From Thalassolituus hydrocarboniclasticus (GTDB lineage: Bacteria > Pseudomonadota > Gammaproteobacteria > Pseudomonadales > Oceanobacteraceae): a DNA stretch of 64,000 bases. Below, one piece after another: positions 8,994 to 18,017 of this stretch (position 1 is its first letter; each line of letters begins with the position of its first letter). The translations under genes were made by a program, and so were the position numbers. The notes under the pieces are model-generated. The model was not told the origin of the DNA. It saw only the letters and a program-made list of their open reading frames with translations, and ran no database searches. The stretch covers positions 3,947,129 to 4,011,128 of the forward strand of contig NZ_CP054475.1 of the NCBI RefSeq assembly GCF_025345565.1, given 5' to 3'.

Positions 8994-9536
8994 ATGACTC
9001 AAATGTTGCTGAATTCCCTGTTGCAGCTGAACCGGTTAACCCGGCTTATCGGCGAATCCGTACGCTGGCTGTCGCTACTGATGGTTATCTTTTCCTGTCT
9101 GGTGGTGGTTCTGCGCTACAGCTTCAGCATTCCGTCCATCGCCCTGCAGGAAGCGGTGATGTACCTGCACGCCTCACTCTTTATGCTCGGTGCCGCCTAT
9201 ACCTGGCAGCAAGGCGGCCATGTGCGGGTGGACGTGTTTTACCGCAACTGGAGCGCGCAGCGTCAGGCCTGGGTCGACCGTCTCGGCATTGTGCTGCTGG
9301 TACTGCCGGTCTGTCTGTTTATGCTCTGGGTCAGCTGGGATTACGTGGCCAGCGCCTGGGCTATTGGCGAGAAGTCACCCGAAGCCGGTGGCCTGCCCTT
9401 TGTTTACCTGCTCAAGAGCCTGATTGTTGCCCTGCCGCTGCTGATTATTCTGCAGGCGCTGGCCGAGCTGGCCAACACCTTCGTGCCGCATCCGGATGCC
9501 GATAAAAACGCGGAGGTGGAAAAACACTATGGCTGA
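8994..9536 (+). CDS. dctQ: TRAP transporter small permease subunit (DctQ family)
   Basis: A 180-residue protein with four predicted membrane helices (about 25-45, 55-78, 97-118, 138-160). The DctQ-type motif GGHVRVDVFY lies in the loop after helix two. DctQ stabilises or assists the large DctM subunit in sodium-driven uptake of organic acids or similar solutes. The following dctM start overlaps its end by 8 bases. No solute-binding DctP gene is adjacent on either side, so the substrate cannot be guessed from context. Confidence 0.9.
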   Translation: MTQMLLNSLLQLNRLTRLIGESVRWLSLLMVIFSCLVVVLRYSFSIPSIALQEAVMYLHASLFMLGAAYTWQQGGHVRVDVFYRNWSAQRQAWVDRLGIVLLVLPVCLFMLWVSWDYVASAWAIGEKSPEAGGLPFVYLLKSLIVALPLLIILQALAELANTFVPHPDADKNAEVEKHYG

Positions 9537-10905
9537 GTTAATGCCGCTGCTGTTATTCGCGCTGGTCTGCATCGTGCTGATGTGTGGCTTCCCCGTGGCC
9601 TTTACCCTGGCCGGCACCTCGTTGCTGTTTGCCGGCATTGGTGTATTAACCGGTACGCTGGATGATGCCTTCCTGCACGCGCTGCCGAACCGTATGTTCG
9701 GCATTCTCAGCAACCAGATTCTGATCGCCGTACCGCTGTTTGTGTTTATGGGCGTGATGCTGGAGAAATCGCGTATCGCCGAACGTCTGCTGCGCAACAT
9801 GGGCCTGTTGTTCGGCCCGGTACGCGGCGGCCTGGGATTCTCGGTGGTGATTGTTGGCATGCTGATGGCGGCCAGCACCGGCATTATCGGTGCCACCGTA
9901 GTGACCATGGGCCTGATCTCACTGCCGACCATGTTGCGTCAGGGTTACAGCCCGGCACTGGCAACCGGCAATATCTGCGCAACCGGCACCCTCGGGCAGA
10001 TTATTCCGCCATCCACTGCACTGATTATTCTGGGCGATGTGCTGTCCAGCTCATACCAGCAGGCACAGCTGAAAATGGGGATTTTCAGCCCGGAAACCAT
10101 TTCTGTGGCCGATCTGTTTGTTGGTGCGCTGATTCCCGGACTGATGCTGGTTGCCGCTTACCTGCTGTACATCGGTCTGGTGGCGCTGTTCCGCCCACAG
10201 GCTGCACCGGCCGTCAGTGACCGGCCACCGCTGGATACTGCTTTTGTGCTCGAATTACTCAAGGGCCTGCTGCCGCCATTAGCACTGATCATCGCCGTAC
10301 TGGGCTCGATTCTGACCGGTATTGCCACGCCGACCGAAGCCGCCGGTATCGGTGCCGGTGGCGCCCTGCTGCTGGCCATAGCCTACCGCGAGTTTGATAT
10401 TGCGCGCTTAAAAGAAGTGATGGATGCCACCCTGCAGGTCACCAGTATGGTGTTCCTGATTTTTATCGGCGCTGCGCTGTTCTCGCTGGTATTCCGCGGT
10501 TTTGGTGGCGAAGAGCTGGTGCATTCGGCCTTTACCAGCCTGCCCGGCGGCGTGTTCAGCGCCATGCTGATTGTGATGCTGGTGATCTTCCTGCTCGGCT
10601 TTATTCTCGACTTTATCGAGATCACCTTTGTGGTGGTGCCTATTGTTGCACCGGTACTGCTGATGATGGGGGTCGATCCGGTCTGGCTGGGCATTATGAT
10701 TGCCATCAACCTGCAGACCTCATTCCTCACGCCGCCCTTTGGCTTTGCCCTGTTTTACCTGCGCGGTGTGGCACCGAAGGAAATTGCCACCCGCACCATT
10801 TATCGCGGTGTAATGCCTTTTATTGCCATCCAGCTGTTGATCCTGCTGTTGCTGGCCATCTTTCCACAACTGGCGACCTGGTTGCCGGAGCAGCTCTATG
10901 GCTGA
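9529..10905 (+). CDS. dctM: TRAP transporter large permease subunit (DctM family)
   Basis: Ion transporter superfamily membrane protein. The start at 9529 (MAELMPLLLF) is chosen over an in-frame ATG 33 bases earlier because GGAGGTGG lies at the right distance and the hydrophobic first helix begins here. It is 458 residues with about 12 membrane segments. Family features visible are PVAFTLAGTSLLFA, ASTGIIGATVVTMGLISLP, GTLGQIIPPSTALI and LQTSFLTPPFGFALFYLRG. It moves the solute together with sodium after delivery by a periplasmic binding protein. That partner must be encoded elsewhere, or the pair works differently. Confidence 0.93.
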   Translation: MAELMPLLLFALVCIVLMCGFPVAFTLAGTSLLFAGIGVLTGTLDDAFLHALPNRMFGILSNQILIAVPLFVFMGVMLEKSRIAERLLRNMGLLFGPVRGGLGFSVVIVGMLMAASTGIIGATVVTMGLISLPTMLRQGYSPALATGNICATGTLGQIIPPSTALIILGDVLSSSYQQAQLKMGIFSPETISVADLFVGALIPGLMLVAAYLLYIGLVALFRPQAAPAVSDRPPLDTAFVLELLKGLLPPLALIIAVLGSILTGIATPTEAAGIGAGGALLLAIAYREFDIARLKEVMDATLQVTSMVFLIFIGAALFSLVFRGFGGEELVHSAFTSLPGGVFSAMLIVMLVIFLLGFILDFIEITFVVVPIVAPVLLMMGVDPVWLGIMIAINLQTSFLTPPFGFALFYLRGVAPKEIATRTIYRGVMPFIAIQLLILLLLAIFPQLATWLPEQLYG

Positions 10906-11000
10906 TCCGGCCTGCCGCTAAAGTCGTATTGGCAGCGGATGTGCTGGAGGCAGAAAACCAGTACACTCCGCACAAAATAATTCCAACCAGGTAGAACCCC

Positions 11001-11444
11001 ATGAACCCGAAAGAGGACGCCGTCGATCATCCACGCGGAGACTCCCTCGAAGAAGCACGCGAAGACTGTGAACCCACCCCGGAAGGTGAGCTGACCCTGC
11101 GTCTGATTCCGACCCGCAGTGAGACCAATGTGCACGGTGATATCAGTGGTGGCTGGGTCGTCGCGCAGATGGACCACGCCGCCGAAAGTGTTGCCAGCCG
11201 TCTGGCTCAGGGCCGCATTGCCAATGTGGCACTGGAGTCGGTGGTGTTTATGTCGCCCATCCGCGTGGGAGCCGCCGTATGCTTTTACACCCGCCTGCTG
11301 GATATCGGCACTTCCTCTATCCGCATCGCTATCGAGGTGTGGACGCAAAATCCGAATGAGGTTGAGCGCCGTAAAGTGGTTGATGCAGTGTTTGTCTATG
11401 TTGCGATCGACGAAACCGGGCGTATCCGCCGCGTTCCGCGCTGA
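11001..11444 (+). CDS. Acyl-CoA thioesterase, YciA-like hotdog protein
   Basis: A 147-residue single hotdog-fold thioesterase. The catalytic stretch TNVHGDISGGWVVAQMDHAA matches the YciA/BACH pattern with an aspartate after HG. The second conserved stretch is ALESVVFMSPIRVGAAVCFY. It probably hydrolyses fatty acyl-CoA to free acid and CoA in the cytoplasm. An N-terminal acidic extension of about 30 residues precedes the fold. It is 95 bases after dctM, convergent with glmU across a hairpin. Exact chain-length preference is not readable. Confidence 0.86.
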   Translation: MNPKEDAVDHPRGDSLEEAREDCEPTPEGELTLRLIPTRSETNVHGDISGGWVVAQMDHAAESVASRLAQGRIANVALESVVFMSPIRVGAAVCFYTRLLDIGTSSIRIAIEVWTQNPNEVERRKVVDAVFVYVAIDETGRIRRVPR

Positions 11445-11458
11445 GAAACGCTGAAAGA

Positions 11459-11480
11459 GCAGGAGCCGGACGGCTCCTGC
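11459..11480. terminator. Hairpin between convergent thioesterase and glmU genes
   Basis: GCAGGAGCCG and CGGCTCCTGC form a perfect 10-bp stem with a two-base centre (four after fraying). It lies between the two stop codons. The T run is poor on both strands, so it is a terminator by position more than by full structure. Confidence 0.6.
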
Positions 11481-11489
11481 GGTCTGTAT

Positions 11490-12854
11490 TTACTGCTTAA
11501 CCGGTCGCGCCCAGCCCGTCACGTTGCGCTGCTTACCCCGCGCCACGGCAAGCTCGCCCTCAGCCACTTCTTTAGTGATCACCGAACCCGCGGCGACCGT
11601 TGCGCCTGCGCCAATTTTTGCCGGCGCCACCAGCGACGAGTTGGAGCCGATAAAGGCGTTATCGCCAATTTCGGTTTTAAACTTGTTTACGCCATCGTAA
11701 TTGCAGGTGATGGTGCCCGCGCCAACGTTCACGTCTTTACCGATCTCAGCATCACCGATATAGGTCAGATGATTGACCTTGGAACCTTCGCCGATCACCG
11801 ATTTTTTTACTTCACAGAAGTTACCGACCTTAGCGCCGTTATGCAGCTCGGCGCCCGGACGCAAACGCGCGTATGGGCCAACATGGCAGTCAGCGGCTAC
11901 CAGCGCCTGATCGATCATGGAATAACATTCAATCTCGCAGCCCTGCCCGATGCGGCTGTTTTTAATCACGCAGTACGGGCCGATCTGTACGCCGTCTTCC
12001 AGTACCACATCACCTTCAAACACACAGCCCACGTCGATACGCACATCGTTACCAACGGTCAGGGTACCGCGTACGTCGATACGCGCCGGATCGGCCAGCG
12101 ACACACCATCGCGCAACAGCTGATCCGCCAGCTGGCGCTGATAAACGCGTTCCAGACCGGCCAGTTGCAGACGGTCATTCACACCCTGCACTTCGTATTC
12201 GTCCTGCGGATGAATCGCCCGCACCGCCACACCCTGCTCCACCGCCATGGCAATCACATCAGTCAGGTAGTACTCGCCCTGTGCATTATTGGCGGACAGC
12301 TTTGGCAACCACTCATTCAGCAACGCGGCCGAAACCGCCAGAATGCCGGTGTTCACCTCACGGATTTTACGCTGCAGGTCGCTGGCATCTTTGTGTTCAA
12401 CAATGGAGAGAATATTGCCGGCATCGTCACGCACAATACGGCCATAACCGGTCGGGTCCGCCAGCTCAACAGTGAGCAGGGCCAGAGCCTGGCCATCGTG
12501 GGTTTCGTCGAGCAGCTTCTGCAGGGTTTCTGTGCGGATTAATGGCACATCGCCGTACAGCACCAGCACGGTCGCTGCCGGATCAACCTCAGGCATCGCC
12601 ATCGCCACCGCATGACCGGTACCTTTCTGCTCCGTCTGCAGCGCCCAGGTCAGCGGAAAGTCCGTGATCTGTTCTTTGACCACATCAGCCCCGTGCCCGA
12701 TCACCACATGCTGCTTCGCCTGTGGCAGTGCTGCAGCGCTGTTGAGTACATGCGCCAGCATCGGCTTGCCAGCCAGACGATGCAGTACCTTCGGCAGGTC
12801 CGATTTCATACGCGAGCCTTTGCCCGCAGCCAGAGTAACGACGGCCAGTGTCAT
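11490..12854 (-). CDS. glmU: Bifunctional GlcNAc-1-P uridylyltransferase / GlcN-1-P acetyltransferase GlmU
   Basis: A 454-residue cytoplasmic enzyme making UDP-GlcNAc for peptidoglycan and LPS. The N-terminal pyrophosphorylase half opens with LAAGKGSRMKSDLPKVLH and has YGDVPLI. The C-terminal half is a left-handed beta helix of hexapeptide repeats (about 250-435), with the acetyltransferase motif NFCEVKKS and the trimer segment GAGTITCNYDG. In many relatives glmU sits beside the DeoR regulator and glmS; here those genes are about 15 kb away. Confidence 0.97.
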   Translation of the reverse strand: MTLAVVTLAAGKGSRMKSDLPKVLHRLAGKPMLAHVLNSAAALPQAKQHVVIGHGADVVKEQITDFPLTWALQTEQKGTGHAVAMAMPEVDPAATVLVLYGDVPLIRTETLQKLLDETHDGQALALLTVELADPTGYGRIVRDDAGNILSIVEHKDASDLQRKIREVNTGILAVSAALLNEWLPKLSANNAQGEYYLTDVIAMAVEQGVAVRAIHPQDEYEVQGVNDRLQLAGLERVYQRQLADQLLRDGVSLADPARIDVRGTLTVGNDVRIDVGCVFEGDVVLEDGVQIGPYCVIKNSRIGQGCEIECYSMIDQALVAADCHVGPYARLRPGAELHNGAKVGNFCEVKKSVIGEGSKVNHLTYIGDAEIGKDVNVGAGTITCNYDGVNKFKTEIGDNAFIGSNSSLVAPAKIGAGATVAAGSVITKEVAEGELAVARGKQRNVTGWARPVKQ

Positions 12855-12957
12855 AGCGGTGTGTCCCGAGAAAAATATGCCGGCTATTCTAGGGCCTCAT
12901 GACACGAATTCAATCAGAGTGCTATTCTTGGCCGCTTTCTTATACGCAGCTCAGCAG

Positions 12958-15900
12958 ATGGATATGCGCTCTCACTACTTATCAATTCTGGCGTCCGGCC
13001 TGATTTCACTGTTCCTTTTCTATTCGCCGCCGACCTTTGCCGAAGCCGCCAGAGGCTTTTCGCAGGGGCCTGCACCAGAGTGGGTAAAGCCGCACCGCTA
13101 TACTCCCGGCAGTGAGCGTGAAGGCGCCCATGGCGGCATTGATTATCTGCTGGTTGAATCACAACGGCGCGCCGGCACCCCGGACAAACCAAGGCAAACC
13201 TTCCGCCGTTTCCGTGAACGCATTCTGAATCAGGCGGGCCTTGATAAAGCCTCCGAGCTTTACCTTTACCACAATCAGGAATATCAGCAGCTGGCCCTGC
13301 ACCAGGTCGACGTGATCCGCGACGGTCAGGTTATCAACAAGCTGGATTCACTGGTGATTAACAGCTTCCGCTCGGAAGACCGGGCCAGCAGTCTGATCTA
13401 CGACGGTGTTATCCGTACCCATCTGATAATTGATGATCTGCGTATCGGCGATGAACTGGAATACAGCTACACCACCACCGGCAGCAATCCGGTTTACCAG
13501 CAGCTTTATTCCGTCGGCCTGCAGGTTTCCTGGGGCGTACCGGTTGAGCAGGTTTACTACCGCGTTGTCTGGGATGGACCTGCCCCGTTAAACGTCAGAT
13601 CACTCAGAACAGAGGTCGGCGTAACATCGGCGCAGACTGGCGACCGCTTTGAATATGAAATCCGCCTGCGTAATACCGATGTCATCAAAGACAATTCTGA
13701 AAAGCCTTCATGGGCGGATGCCAGTGGCTATGTTTTCCTCTCGACGGTTTCTGCATGGCAGGATGTCGAGCACTGGGCCGCACCTATGTATCAGCAGGCC
13801 ATCGGCAGCAGCGACGGCATTGCAGCAGTAGTCGCTGATATCCGCCGTCAGGCACCCACCAGCACCGGGCAGATTGCTCTGGCCCTTGCCTATGTGCAGG
13901 ACAATATCCGTTACCTTGGACTGGAAATGGGCACCAACTCCCACCAGCCAACCCCTGCAAGCGAAACACTGGAATTACGCTACGGCGACTGCAAAGACAA
14001 AACCGTACTGTTGATAAGTCTTCTCCGCGGACTGGGAATCAGCGCCTATCCGGCACTGGTAAGCACAGAGACGGGCAAAGATCTGCACAACTATCCGCCA
14101 TCACATAATCTGTTTGACCACGTGATCACCTACGTGGAAAACGCAGGCAAAAGCTACTGGCTGGACCCGACACGCCGCAATCAGGGACAGATTATCGAGG
14201 GGGTTTATCAGCCCGACTATGGCCATGCTCTGGTGGTTGGTATGCAGCGCAACGCACTGACGCCGATGCAACCGCAGCACAACAGCTACCTGACCATCCG
14301 CGATGACTTTTATCTGAACGCCGACGCTGCACAGCCAGTAACATTTACCACCTCTTCAGACATGCAGGGCTGGTTTGCTGAGAATTTCCTCAGCCGCCTT
14401 GAACGCAGCAGCATGCAGGAGCTGGGCGAGTCTTATCAGAACTATTATCAGGGTTACTACAATGGCACCAGCGCCAGCTCTCCTTTCAGCTATGAACGCG
14501 CAGGGCAGCACCTGATAACCCGCGAACAGTACAGCATTGCTGACTTCTGGGAAGAGGACGGTGACCGTCTGGAACAAACCTTCTACCCGGGCACCATCCG
14601 CAACTATCTGGTGCTACCCGAGGAGCGGGAGCGTACTTCGCCTTTTGCTCTGATACACCCCGTGACCGTGTCTCAGACCATGACGATTCACTTCGAAGGC
14701 GATGACTGGAGTTTCGACAATCATGCTTTTGCAGAACAAAACGCCTTTTTTCACTACCAGCGCGACGTTGTCTACAACAAAGGTGAGCGACGACTGACAC
14801 TTACCCAGCAGTACACCTCGCTGACCGATCACGTGCCCGCCGCCGACACCGCCGACTACATCGCCGCTGTTGAACGGGCGCGTGCAGAAACCAATTACGG
14901 TATTTTCCGTTACAAAGAAACCGCGACAACAAGCAGCGAAGAGGGATTCTGGCCCGACGCCTACACCTTAACGATGACATTGCTCGGTATCTGCGCAGCG
15001 GTTCTCTGCATCGTACTGATCAGCTGGTTTGTGGCGATGCGCAGGGAAGAAAATACACCGCAGCAGTATTACCCGCTGCCGCTCTGGCAATTCGTCTTCC
15101 TGATGCTGATTACTCTGGGAACCTACAGCCTGTTCTGGGCCTACCGTAACTGGAAATACATTAAGACACTGGATAATTCCGACATTATGCCGGCCTTCAG
15201 AAGCCTGTTTGCAGTTATCTGGTTTTTCCCGCTCTACAACCGGGTGGCAAAAGACTATAGCGCAATGGGCAGAAACAGCCTGCTTGCCTCCCCTCTGATA
15301 GCCGCTGCTGCCGCCCTGACTTACCTGTTGGCTATGTTCTCCGAACAGCTGCTGCAGGAGCTGCTGAATAACCGCGCACTGCCTTATACCCTGTTGTATA
15401 TCCTGCTGCCGATATTACCGCTGGCGGCAGTACTGCTGCTGATCAATCATCAGAACGGGCAGGTTCCGTCGCGGCTGCGCTGGCGCCACTGGCTGCTGGC
15501 CACTGTCATGCTGCCGTTGCTGGCTCTGATCTGCACGCAGGAGATGTACCTGATTCCCGCCGGCGGTGTGGTTGAGGGTCATGTCATCAGTCAGAGCGAC
15601 CGCCGCTTTATGGACCGGCGCGGCGTGTTACCCGCGGATGACAATCTGCTGTATTTCTACAGTGACGCATTCTTCGACATCCGTTCCGACGGTAACGGCT
15701 TTACCGGCGAGCGGGTGTTTTCTTACTGGCAGGATGACAGCGATGATAACTTTTACTTCCACAGCGCCAAGCTTGCGGACGTTAAAGATATCCGCGTTAA
15801 ATACTCAGAACGCTGGGATGAAAATACTCTGGTTACGATCGTCACTGAGAGTGATAAAGAATTCGTACTGTATGTGAGCAATGATAATAAACGCGACAAA

Positions 15901-15969
15901 TTATTCGTTAATTCACTGAAAGCGCAGTGGAAAAATCAGCGCCAGGCGCTGAGTGCACAAACGCTTTAA
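12958..15969 (+). CDS. DUF3857 / transglutaminase-like protein with C-terminal membrane domain
   Basis: About 1003 residues from the ATG at 12958 (12964 is also possible). An open extension further upstream lies antisense to glmU and was dropped. Order: signal peptide (to about TFAEA), DUF3857 beta-rich domain (about 60-250), transglutaminase-like core with a visible Cys-His-Asp triad (C in YGDCKDKTVLL, H in SHNLFDHVITYV, D in YWLDPTR), a beta domain, a membrane helix near 680, then a multi-helix domain starting YPLPLWQFVFLMLITLGTYS that resembles DUF4234-type segments, and a C-terminal soluble tail of about 130 residues. DUF3857/TGase proteins are periplasmic; the reaction is unknown. Confidence 0.85.
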   Translation: MDMRSHYLSILASGLISLFLFYSPPTFAEAARGFSQGPAPEWVKPHRYTPGSEREGAHGGIDYLLVESQRRAGTPDKPRQTFRRFRERILNQAGLDKASELYLYHNQEYQQLALHQVDVIRDGQVINKLDSLVINSFRSEDRASSLIYDGVIRTHLIIDDLRIGDELEYSYTTTGSNPVYQQLYSVGLQVSWGVPVEQVYYRVVWDGPAPLNVRSLRTEVGVTSAQTGDRFEYEIRLRNTDVIKDNSEKPSWADASGYVFLSTVSAWQDVEHWAAPMYQQAIGSSDGIAAVVADIRRQAPTSTGQIALALAYVQDNIRYLGLEMGTNSHQPTPASETLELRYGDCKDKTVLLISLLRGLGISAYPALVSTETGKDLHNYPPSHNLFDHVITYVENAGKSYWLDPTRRNQGQIIEGVYQPDYGHALVVGMQRNALTPMQPQHNSYLTIRDDFYLNADAAQPVTFTTSSDMQGWFAENFLSRLERSSMQELGESYQNYYQGYYNGTSASSPFSYERAGQHLITREQYSIADFWEEDGDRLEQTFYPGTIRNYLVLPEERERTSPFALIHPVTVSQTMTIHFEGDDWSFDNHAFAEQNAFFHYQRDVVYNKGERRLTLTQQYTSLTDHVPAADTADYIAAVERARAETNYGIFRYKETATTSSEEGFWPDAYTLTMTLLGICAAVLCIVLISWFVAMRREENTPQQYYPLPLWQFVFLMLITLGTYSLFWAYRNWKYIKTLDNSDIMPAFRSLFAVIWFFPLYNRVAKDYSAMGRNSLLASPLIAAAAALTYLLAMFSEQLLQELLNNRALPYTLLYILLPILPLAAVLLLINHQNGQVPSRLRWRHWLLATVMLPLLALICTQEMYLIPAGGVVEGHVISQSDRRFMDRRGVLPADDNLLYFYSDAFFDIRSDGNGFTGERVFSYWQDDSDDNFYFHSAKLADVKDIRVKYSERWDENTLVTIVTESDKEFVLYVSNDNKRDKLFVNSLKAQWKNQRQALSAQTL

Positions 15970-15982
15970 TGATCACGGTCCG

Positions 15983-16013
15983 GAGCAGATGATGCTCAGC
16001 TCATCATCTGCTC
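15983..16013. repeat. Perfect 12-bp inverted repeat covering the HDOD stop codon
   Basis: GAGCAGATGATG, loop CTCAGCT, CATCATCTGCTC. The HDOD stop (minus strand, 15996-15998) lies in the loop. It sits between convergent genes and may terminate both, though neither side has a T run. Confidence 0.7.
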
Positions 16014-16847
16014 GCTGTCTTCCAGCAGATCCAGATAATCCATTTCGGTAATACCCAGCGCATCAAAACATTGTTCACTGACCGGTGCCCAGTCGGTCAG
16101 ATCACGGCCACGGCGGATGCGGTTAACAATATTGTCGGCAATTTTCAGGGTGGCGAAGACCAGTGCAATTTCATCCTGCAGGTGGTCGCTCAGAAAATGT
16201 TCGTCGTGATGGTTCAGCACCACCTGACAAATGTCTTTCGGCAGTGACCAGCCGCTGGCAATAAAAAAACCAACCTGGGCGTGGTTGCACTGATAAAGCT
16301 CATCTTCGAACAGCAACGGGTTACGGCTGTAATCTTTATTAGCGCGTTCCAGAGTCTGACGGTAATCCGGAAAACGCTGGCTCATCGCAGCAATACCGCA
16401 ATCATGGAACAGACCGGTAGCGTACAGGTTTTCGGCGGCTATTTTGTCTTTGATGGTTTTGCCGACATACACCATGGTGTCAGCCACCATACTGGCGTTA
16501 TCCCATAAACGCTCAAGGCTGATCGCACCTGTCGTACTGAAACTGTTACGCAGTAATAATCCGCTGACCAGTGTCCCTACCGACTTTGAGCCCAGCAGCA
16601 TCACCGCCTGAGGAATATCACTGATCGTGCGGCTCATGCCGTATTGTGGCGAGTTGATGGTTTTCAGAATCAGGGAGGACAGGCCGATATCGCGTGACAA
16701 CAAGTTCGCCAGCTGCATCAGATCTGCCTCAGGATCATCAATAATGCGCTGGATATCGATCAGGATCTGCGGCTTGGACGGTATGGTAAAACCACGGGAA
16801 ATACGCTCCATTACTTCATCAGAAACAGTAATCATCGGCTCTCTCAA
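15996..16847 (-). CDS. HDOD domain protein
   Basis: A 283-residue protein whose bulk (about 20-220) is an HDOD domain. Visible features are PSKPQILIDIQRIIDDPEADL at the start of the domain (quoted as family-typical), LSSLILKTINSPQYG, and LFHDCGIAAMSQRFPDY, which keeps an HD-like pair. HDOD proteins are non-catalytic HD relatives used in signalling, motility and c-di-GMP networks. The window also has GGDEF and EAL proteins, but no direct link is visible. A perfect 15-bp inverted repeat lies 39 bases upstream of the start. Confidence 0.88.
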   Translation of the reverse strand: MREPMITVSDEVMERISRGFTIPSKPQILIDIQRIIDDPEADLMQLANLLSRDIGLSSLILKTINSPQYGMSRTISDIPQAVMLLGSKSVGTLVSGLLLRNSFSTTGAISLERLWDNASMVADTMVYVGKTIKDKIAAENLYATGLFHDCGIAAMSQRFPDYRQTLERANKDYSRNPLLFEDELYQCNHAQVGFFIASGWSLPKDICQVVLNHHDEHFLSDHLQDEIALVFATLKIADNIVNRIRRGRDLTDWAPVSEQCFDALGITEMDYLDLLEDSEQMMS

Positions 16848-16885
16848 TACTCAACAGCTGCCACTTAACGACAGTCAATCAACAT

Positions 16886-16921
16886 CTGATAAACAGCAGC
16901 CAGTGCGCTGCTGTTTATCAG
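16886..16921. repeat. Perfect 15-bp inverted repeat between egtD and the HDOD gene
   Basis: CTGATAAACAGCAGC, loop CAGTGC, GCTGCTGTTTATCAG. It has no T run on either side. It could be a protein-binding operator, a leader hairpin of the HDOD mRNA or an unusual terminator for egtBD. Confidence 0.8.
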
Positions 16922-17005
16922 AATAGTGGCTGAGTCCGTAATTTGCTGACAAAAAACATAAAAGCCTGCTTTAACTCAATGTTGGATGTATTGCCGCAAC
17001 CTGTT

Positions 17006-17971
17006 TCAACCAACCGCCTGCAATAACAGCAGTGCGAAATATTCACGCTCGTCGGTCCACAGCTGGCGGGTTTCAAATCCTGCGCTGCGGGCCATGTTCT
17101 GCAGGGTGTCCGGTCGGTATTTGCAGGAGTTTTCGGTGTGAATGCTTTCGCCTTTACGCAGCGCTATCTGCTGACCGGCGACATTAATCATCTGGTCAAC
17201 CTCACTGATCAGGTGCATTTCTATTCTGGATTGTTCAGCGTTATAACGTGCCTCGTGGCGGAAACGCTGTTCGTCAAATCCGGCACTTAAGGTCTGGTTC
17301 AGGTGACGCAGAATGTTTTTATTAAAGGCGGCGGTGACGCCCTGCTGATCGTTATAAGCGGCTTCCAGCACTGCAACATCTTTTTCCAGATCAACACCGA
17401 GCAGAAAATAACTGCCACGCCCCAGTGTCTGACGTACGCGCTGTAAAAACTGCCGGGCTTCCGGCGGCGTGAAATTCCCCAGACTGGAGCCGGGAAAAAA
17501 TCCCAGTTTGCGTTCCGCCTGCTCAATCTGGCGCGGCAGGCTGAGCGGCTGGCTGTAATCCACACAGGCGGCATAAATGCTCAGCCAGTCGTAGTCATCC
17601 AGCAGACGCTGGGCGGCGGCCAGTAAAAACTCACGGCTGATATCCATAGGCACATAACAATCCGGGCGCAGCGCTTCGAGCAGTAAACGGATTTTAAGAC
17701 TGGCCCCCGCACCGTATTCCAGCAGCACACTGCCAGCCCCGACGATGCCTGCGATCTCACCACTATGCTGACGCAGCAGGCTGATTTCGGTACGGGTCAG
17801 ATAGTATTCCGGCAGCGCAGTAATGGCCTCGAACAGCTGTGAACCGCGCTCGTCGTAAAACAGTTTGGCTGGCAGCGTCTTCTGCCGTTGCGTCAGCCCT
17901 TTCAGTACTTCTTCGCGCAGATCCAGTGGTGCGGGCAGATGATCAAAAACCTGCAGAGCCTGTCGTTTCAT
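17006..17971 (-). CDS. egtD: L-histidine N-alpha-methyltransferase EgtD
   Basis: A 321-residue SAM-dependent methyltransferase (Methyltransf_33 family) of normal EgtD length. Visible hallmarks: GLTQRQKTLPAKLFYDERGSQLFEAI near the N-terminus (typical substrate-domain start), YYLTRTEI, the SAM loop EYGAGASLKIRLLLEAL, and FFPGSSLGNF. It trimethylates histidine to hercynine, the first step of ergothioneine synthesis. It follows egtB by 46 bases on the same strand, so the two form an operon. Confidence 0.93.
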   Translation of the reverse strand: MKRQALQVFDHLPAPLDLREEVLKGLTQRQKTLPAKLFYDERGSQLFEAITALPEYYLTRTEISLLRQHSGEIAGIVGAGSVLLEYGAGASLKIRLLLEALRPDCYVPMDISREFLLAAAQRLLDDYDWLSIYAACVDYSQPLSLPRQIEQAERKLGFFPGSSLGNFTPPEARQFLQRVRQTLGRGSYFLLGVDLEKDVAVLEAAYNDQQGVTAAFNKNILRHLNQTLSAGFDEQRFRHEARYNAEQSRIEMHLISEVDQMINVAGQQIALRKGESIHTENSCKYRPDTLQNMARSAGFETRQLWTDEREYFALLLLQAVG

Positions 17972-18017
17972 ACCTTATCTCCCGTTTATTGCGGTGAGTG
18001 TTCCGGATTGATCAGGG

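Noticed and set aside
11769-12542. 257-codon open frame antisense to glmU
   Set aside because: Opposite a definite GlmU; no ribosome site and no family resemblance.
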